From: Ochromonadaceae sp. CCMP2298
Lineage: Eukaryota; Sar; Synurophyceae; Ochromonadales; Ochromonadaceae
Length of the DNA stretch: 11,349 nt
Assembly (NCBI GenBank): GCA_026770595.1
Contig: MU634580.1
Location: 1-11,349 of the forward strand
Direction of reading: 5' to 3'
The notes beneath the pieces were generated by a model, which saw only the letters and a program-made list of their open reading frames with translations, was not told the DNA's origin and ran no database searches. Shown here piece after piece: positions 8,137 through 11,349 of this stretch. Within the stretch, counting starts at the first letter, position 1; every line of letters begins with the position of its first letter. The translations under genes and the position numbers were made by a program.

Positions 8137-8672
8137 GCCAACTGGCTTTTGCCGGCTTCTCTCATTAATCCTTCAGCATCGAAGTGATATATTAATATAT
8201 ACGACTGACGTAAAATTTGTGCAAAGGTTCAATTAATATACCAAATTACTCCTAGAAAAGTATATAACATTTATTAACTTCATCTTTTTGTCATCCTAGT
8301 TTCGTAATTTACCAGCTATTTGGCGGTATTTGCGGGTGTTTTCCAGTCCACGGTTAATCCGGAATTCTACGGTAATCCGAGCGCTTCGATCCAATCGATT
8401 TCCAGCGCAGGATTTCTCCATGTGCAAGCCTCAACCTTGCAAACGCAGAAAAGAGTGTGCTTTAATTTTCCTGGTCTACCATCTCATCGGGTTATTCGAG
8501 CCGTCGCTGCAGAGCTCGTTTCTTCAGTCGCAGTTTTAAAAGTGACAATCGAGAGAGGTGAGACGTCACCAAACAGACTATATTTTAAACAGACGTCACC
8601 AATAAAGGGCATAAATGATCGTTAACCATCATAAACCATCATCTGATCATAAACCGACGATCTAGTTCTTTG
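8137..8672. other. AT-rich intergenic region
   Basis: This stretch holds the 3' flank of the sulfotransferase gene (- strand). Bases 8160-8300 are very AT-rich, with the palindrome ATATATTAATATAT near 8188-8201. A TGACGTAA box lies at 8206-8213. A 101-codon open frame at 8320-8625 lacks an ATG start and any recognisable domain. Near 8617-8655 are loose repeats of the type AACCATCATAAACC. Confidence 0.6.
8561..8602. repeat. Direct repeat AGACGTCACCAA, two copies 30 bp apart
   Basis: The copies at 8561-8572 and 8591-8602 are identical over 12 bp. Read on the minus strand each contains TGACGTCT, one base from the cAMP-response-element consensus recognised by bZIP factors. The position is 3' of the sulfotransferase, so a regulatory role is not established. 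Confidence 0.6.
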
Positions 8673-10238
8673 TCATCGTTTTATCGCCGCGCACGAAGCC
8701 AGACTCTTGGCGAGTCTTTCCTTGACCACGTTGTACAGAAATATCTCGTATTTCAGCAGTTCTGTCAGAAAAGCTTTGACATCGTCGGGCAATTTGTCTG
8801 CCGATCGAGATGTAATCTTTATCTCCGACGTGGGCGTCACCGCGTCGGAGAGCGTGGGCGTCACCGCTCCTGCTGCTCCCTCCACTCCCTCTGCTCCCCT
8901 TAGCCCAGCCTCCCCCTTAGAGTTCGTGTTAACCCTCGTGGCCAGGCCAGCCTCCCCCGCAGACGCGTACAGGTCCACCACCCCCCGGAAGAAGGATGGC
9001 ACCACCTTCTCCAATACCAGCACCGAATTACGCATATCCTCGGTCACCACCACTACGGCAAAACTGCGCTCCAGGCTGCGCAGAGCCTCCCTCAGTGCGC
9101 GCACCTGCATCTCAGAGAGTACCGTGTACTGCGTCCGCTCGTCCAGGTCCCCCAGTCCCCCCAGTCCCCTCCGTCCCCCTAGTCCCCTCCGCCCCCCCAG
9201 CCCCTGGCCCTGGCCCCCAGCTGGCATCGACTGGTTGAACCGGTAGTTGATGAGATTCTGTGCCATCACAGAGAGGAGCATGGCGGACCCCGGCTGGTGC
9301 ACCAAACGCCGCAGGGACTCCTCGCTCCGCAGCACGCTGCACACCTTCGGCTCCGAGCCGCAGTAGTAGCTCAGTTGCACGTTTATGTACTTCTGGGATA
9401 GGCAGTTATAGTGCGCCCCCGCCCTGTTGGCCATATGCGCACGCACGCAGTCGACGAAAGAGGGCGCTTGGCTTTCCGAGGCCACGCCGGTCTTGTGCAC
9501 GGGGCGGTCCCCGAAGTGATCGTAGTCGTAGTTGCTCATCATGCGGGAGATGGGGTCCCTGAAGGTGCCCACATAGAGGGGCACGGGGAGGCCCATAGAC
9601 TGGTAGTTGAAGTAGCGCACGTGGGCGGCGGATACGGTGCGCTTGGAGAGGTTGTTGAGGTATGCAGCCATACCTTGGGCCCGGTTGCCCTTGGAGTAGG
9701 TGGCGGTTGAGACACGTGATACGATGAACTTATTGTGCCCCGCTAAGCTGGTGGTGATCAGCTCCAGAGTGCTTGAAGCAGCCTTGGGCACGCGCATGCC
9801 TATGAGCAGGAAGGAGTCCTGCACAGGTAGGCAACTTGAGTGCCACGAGGCGGGCGACTGTCGAATCAGCGCGGCGGCTCGAGCTGACGCAAGGGAGAGG
9901 TCGTACACGCCCTTCTCGTGGCCATATTCGGGAATGGTGGCGTGCAGATACGATTCATTATTGCCGCTGCTCACCACGAAGCGCACGAAGCTCTCGGATA
10001 TGGCGTGCTTCTCCGCTTGCGTGTAGCTGCGCACGTTCCAAGCGAACACGACCTGCAGGGACGTCTCCGCACTCAAGTACATCATCGACAGCACACGAAG
10101 GATGTCCGGATCCACCTCCCCTGCATAGAAGGGGTAGATTGCGACAAGCGCGAAGCATAGTAGCAGGCCCCAGCAGATCGAGCCAGCAAATTTCTGCCGA
10201 CGATCGAAATAGCGAGTGATGGGCCGTCCACTGTCCAT
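8673..10238 (-). CDS. Type II membrane 2-O-sulfotransferase-like protein
   Basis: A single exon of 521 aa, ATG at 10238, stop at 8673-8675; an in-frame stop 15 bp upstream of the ATG supports this start. It is expected to transfer sulfate from PAPS to a polysaccharide hydroxyl in the Golgi lumen. Seen in order: a short basic cytosolic tail; one membrane anchor at about 17-38; a PAPS 5'-phosphosulfate loop at 146-157 (IGMRVPKAASSTL); the likely catalytic His206 in AAHVRYFNY; the 3'-phosphate motif FRDPISRMMSNY followed by HFGD (226-244); a Cys-rich stretch around 264-300; NLINYRF (328-334); and VVVTEDM and FFRGVVDLY (397-424). The order and wording match heparan sulfate 2-O-sulfotransferase and uronyl 2-O-sulfotransferase, the SNY..FGD form being closer to the latter. 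N-glycosylation sequons lie at 94, 196 and 335. Two low-complexity inserts (about 336-367 and 427-475) are absent from animal relatives. The acceptor sugar is unknown. Confidence 0.85.
   Translation of the reverse strand: MDSGRPITRYFDRRQKFAGSICWGLLLCFALVAIYPFYAGEVDPDILRVLSMMYLSAETSLQVVFAWNVRSYTQAEKHAISESFVRFVVSSGNNESYLHATIPEYGHEKGVYDLSLASARAAALIRQSPASWHSSCLPVQDSFLLIGMRVPKAASSTLELITTSLAGHNKFIVSRVSTATYSKGNRAQGMAAYLNNLSKRTVSAAHVRYFNYQSMGLPVPLYVGTFRDPISRMMSNYDYDHFGDRPVHKTGVASESQAPSFVDCVRAHMANRAGAHYNCLSQKYINVQLSYYCGSEPKVCSVLRSEESLRRLVHQPGSAMLLSVMAQNLINYRFNQSMPAGGQGQGLGGRRGLGGRRGLGGLGDLDERTQYTVLSEMQVRALREALRSLERSFAVVVVTEDMRNSVLVLEKVVPSFFRGVVDLYASAGEAGLATRVNTNSKGEAGLRGAEGVEGAAGAVTPTLSDAVTPTSEIKITSRSADKLPDDVKAFLTELLKYEIFLYNVVKERLAKSLASCAAIKR
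8829..8867 (-). repeat. 15-bp direct repeat encoding AVTPT twice
   Basis: CGTGGGCGTCACCGC occurs at 8829-8843 and 8853-8867, 24 bp (eight codons) apart, inside the sulfotransferase coding region. It encodes the repeated AVTPT of the second low-complexity insert. The nearby GEAGL repeats (about residues 428-446) come from similar short duplications. The spacing keeps frame. Confidence 0.85.
9142..9220 (-). repeat. Coding C-rich minisatellite in the sulfotransferase gene
   Basis: Imperfect units of the type CCCCCTAGTCCCCTCCG, all nearly pure C, T and G on the + strand, are tandemly arranged. On the coding strand they give GLGGRRGLGGRRGLGGLGDL, a Gly-Leu-Arg linker between the NLINYRF and VVVTEDM blocks of the enzyme. 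Length variation between strains would be expected. Confidence 0.85.
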
Positions 10239-10749
10239 ATTGCTAGAGGACCTTCAGCAGCAGCGCTTCTGCTGCAACGGGTCCACAATTCAGACGTCTG
10301 TGAATGCAGGCGAGCGTTCAATTGCTTGGTTGAGCCCCCTCTTTAGCTGTTTAGATGAGCACGTGCGGGAGCTCTGCGATGAACAGAGATGAACAGCAGC
10401 AGCAGATGAAGAGGTTTGCCCCCGACAATTCGAAGCGAATTCCCGTCGCGAAGACCGAATTTATTTTGTGCAAAATATCTCTCATTTAGGCGCTTTTGGC
10501 ATGCAAAAAAACGAATAACCCTTTCCCTCTGAGGCTCTGGCTACCGCTCAGCAGCGGATTCGATGACCTGGATGACCTATGCCCTCCGGAGGGCATTGAT
10601 AAGAGGTTAGAGGTTCCTACGTACGAGAAAGGAAGCCACCCTGCTGGAGATTTGACAGAGCCAGTGTGTGCAGTTGCAGGAGCGAACCTTGACCAGCAGA
10701 CAAGTACTGTTCAGTGCTGCACCTCTAGGACCTCTTGGACTCCACAAAT
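10239..10749. promoter_or_regulatory. Divergent intergenic promoter region
   Basis: 511 bp separate the start codons of the sulfotransferase (-) and the repeat/TPR gene (+), so both promoters and 5' UTRs must lie here. It holds a palindromic CACGTG (G-box/E-box) at 10360-10365, a perfect 18-bp palindrome at 10579-10596 and a GATGACCTGGATGACCT direct repeat just before it. No clear TATA box is seen. A 100-codon open frame starting at 10496 has no ATG and no recognisable domain. Confidence 0.55.
10579..10596. repeat. 18-bp perfect palindrome
   Basis: The sequence ATGCCCTCCGGAGGGCAT is identical to its reverse complement. The symmetry ends at a T/T mismatch on both sides (10578 and 10597). It could be a dimeric factor site or a small cruciform; there is no poly-T tail to suggest a terminator. 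Confidence 0.85.
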
Positions 10750-11265
10750 ATGTTTTCTTCCCAGCTGGTCTCAACGCCCTACGGGCCAGGGGAAATAATG
10801 GAAGTGCGGAGCGACGCGGTGCTCGTGCGGCCCACGACGTGGACGATGGCTGCGGGGCAAAAGCCCATGTTCTATATGAGCCCGAGGGATGTTAAACCTG
10901 CTTATGCGATGGGGACGAAGGTCTCCTGCACCTTCGGCGTGGGAGTTGTCACCCACGTGCGCGAGGACGGGATCTACGTAGTGACGTTAGAGAACTGGAA
11001 ATTGGCGGATGGGTTCAGTCCGACGCTGTATCTGAACCAGGCCTCCATCAAAACATTCCTGCCTCCAGTCCCCACTATTGACCGCCAGAAGCTAGCATTC
11101 GACGAGTTCATCTCCAAGGCTGCGATTGCGAAGTCGCAGGCTACGGAGTCTTTCAAGACGTCGGATATCCAGACGGCTAGGCTGAAGTACATGACTGCGC
11201 TGGAGACGTTGCAGCACGTGTCGGGAGATCTGACCAACGAACAGAAGTCGACTCTCTTCGAGCAG
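10750..11265 (+). CDS. Protein with duplicated ~45-aa unit and TPR-like region, 5' exon
   Basis: The first exon encodes 172 residues from the ATG at 10750 to a donor at 11266 (phase 0); the rest is outside the window or beyond an unresolved intron. Residues 7-48 and 58-100 are two copies of one unit: VSTPYGPGEIMEVRSD matches VSCTFGVGVVTHVRED, then each has a Trp (31, 83), a Pro (39, 91) and a Tyr (42, 94) at like spacing. The spacing of Gly, Val, Arg and Asp suggests a small beta-barrel, but I cannot name the domain. Residues 111-172 (QATESFKTSDIQTARLKYMTALETL) read like a tetratricopeptide repeat of the type in FKBP and co-chaperone proteins. I recall similar uncharacterised proteins in stramenopiles but could not check. 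The gene is divergent from the sulfotransferase. Function unknown. Confidence 0.72.
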
Positions 11266-11349
11266 GTACGTACTCTCTGGTAGTCTCTCTACCGCGTCTC
11301 CTACTCTGTCAGTTGATAGCATCTCTACTAGATAGCACGTCTCCCCCTC
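11266..11349 (+). other. Start of intron after the repeat/TPR exon (phase 0)
   Basis: The donor is GTACGT at 11266. Read unspliced, the frame stops at 11281-11283. A possible acceptor (CTGTCAG) ends at 11312, which would make a 47-bp intron and leave an open frame to the window end. That is shorter than the other introns here (112-183 bp), and the sequence after it still looks CT-rich, so the intron may run on past the window. Confidence 0.65.

Noticed and set aside
7695-8163. CTTCTCTC at 7695-7702 and 8156-8163 as an 8-bp target-site duplication
   Set aside because: The two copies lie at unequal distances (6 and 19 bp) from the arm ends and the motif is a common pyrimidine run here.
8320-8625. 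101-codon open frame in the AT-rich region
   Set aside because: It starts at TTG, has no ATG upstream and no recognisable domain; composition looks non-coding.
10496-10798. 100-codon open frame upstream of and overlapping the repeat/TPR gene
   Set aside because: It has no ATG at its start, overlaps the real start in another frame and resembles nothing known.

Overview
The window is nuclear DNA from a eukaryote, most likely an alga with a red-derived secondary plastid such as a stramenopile, haptophyte or cryptophyte. The case rests on spliceosomal introns (GT..AG with pyrimidine-rich ends and CTAAC branch-like sites), a eukaryotic-type cytosolic isoleucyl-tRNA synthetase, a Golgi-type sulfotransferase, and a protein whose N-terminus looks like the bipartite presequence (signal peptide, then an aromatic residue, then a basic stretch) of such plastids. 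The exact lineage cannot be read from this sequence.

Layout. (1) 1-1664, + strand: a three-exon diaminopimelate decarboxylase-like gene (lysA type, 422 aa from the ATG at 60). Its reading frame stays open to the window edge, so a targeting presequence may be cut off. (2) 1665-2429: non-coding. (3) 2430-6229, + strand: a three-exon cytosolic isoleucyl-tRNA synthetase (1170 aa); its stop codon opens a short telomere-like array of an 8-bp unit. (4) 6276-6862: non-coding, between convergent 3' ends. (5) 6863-7486, - strand: a 207-aa plastid-targeted protein resembling the HHL1-like family, preceded by a tandem duplication of part of its signal-peptide DNA. (6) 7709-8136: a 428-bp near-perfect palindrome with ~194-bp arms and a 39-nt spacer, AT-rich and unlike its surroundings; it is probably a foldback element or non-autonomous transposon. 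(7) 8137-8672: AT-rich non-coding DNA. (8) 8673-10238, - strand: a single-exon type II membrane sulfotransferase related to heparan sulfate 2-O- and uronyl 2-O-sulfotransferases. (9) 10239-10749: a shared divergent promoter region with an 18-bp perfect palindrome and a CACGTG box. (10) 10750 to the end, + strand: the first exon of a gene encoding two copies of a ~45-residue unit followed by a TPR-like helical region.

The genes do not form an operon or a recognisable joint pathway. The two + strand genes at the left concern lysine synthesis and translation, the next is a plastid protein, and the last divergent pair is unrelated in function as far as can be seen. I found no defence system, virus, rRNA, tRNA or CRISPR array. 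The strongest unexplained structure is the long palindrome at 7709-8136. Exon-intron structures were worked out by hand from splice sites and frame; they join into continuous, family-consistent proteins.
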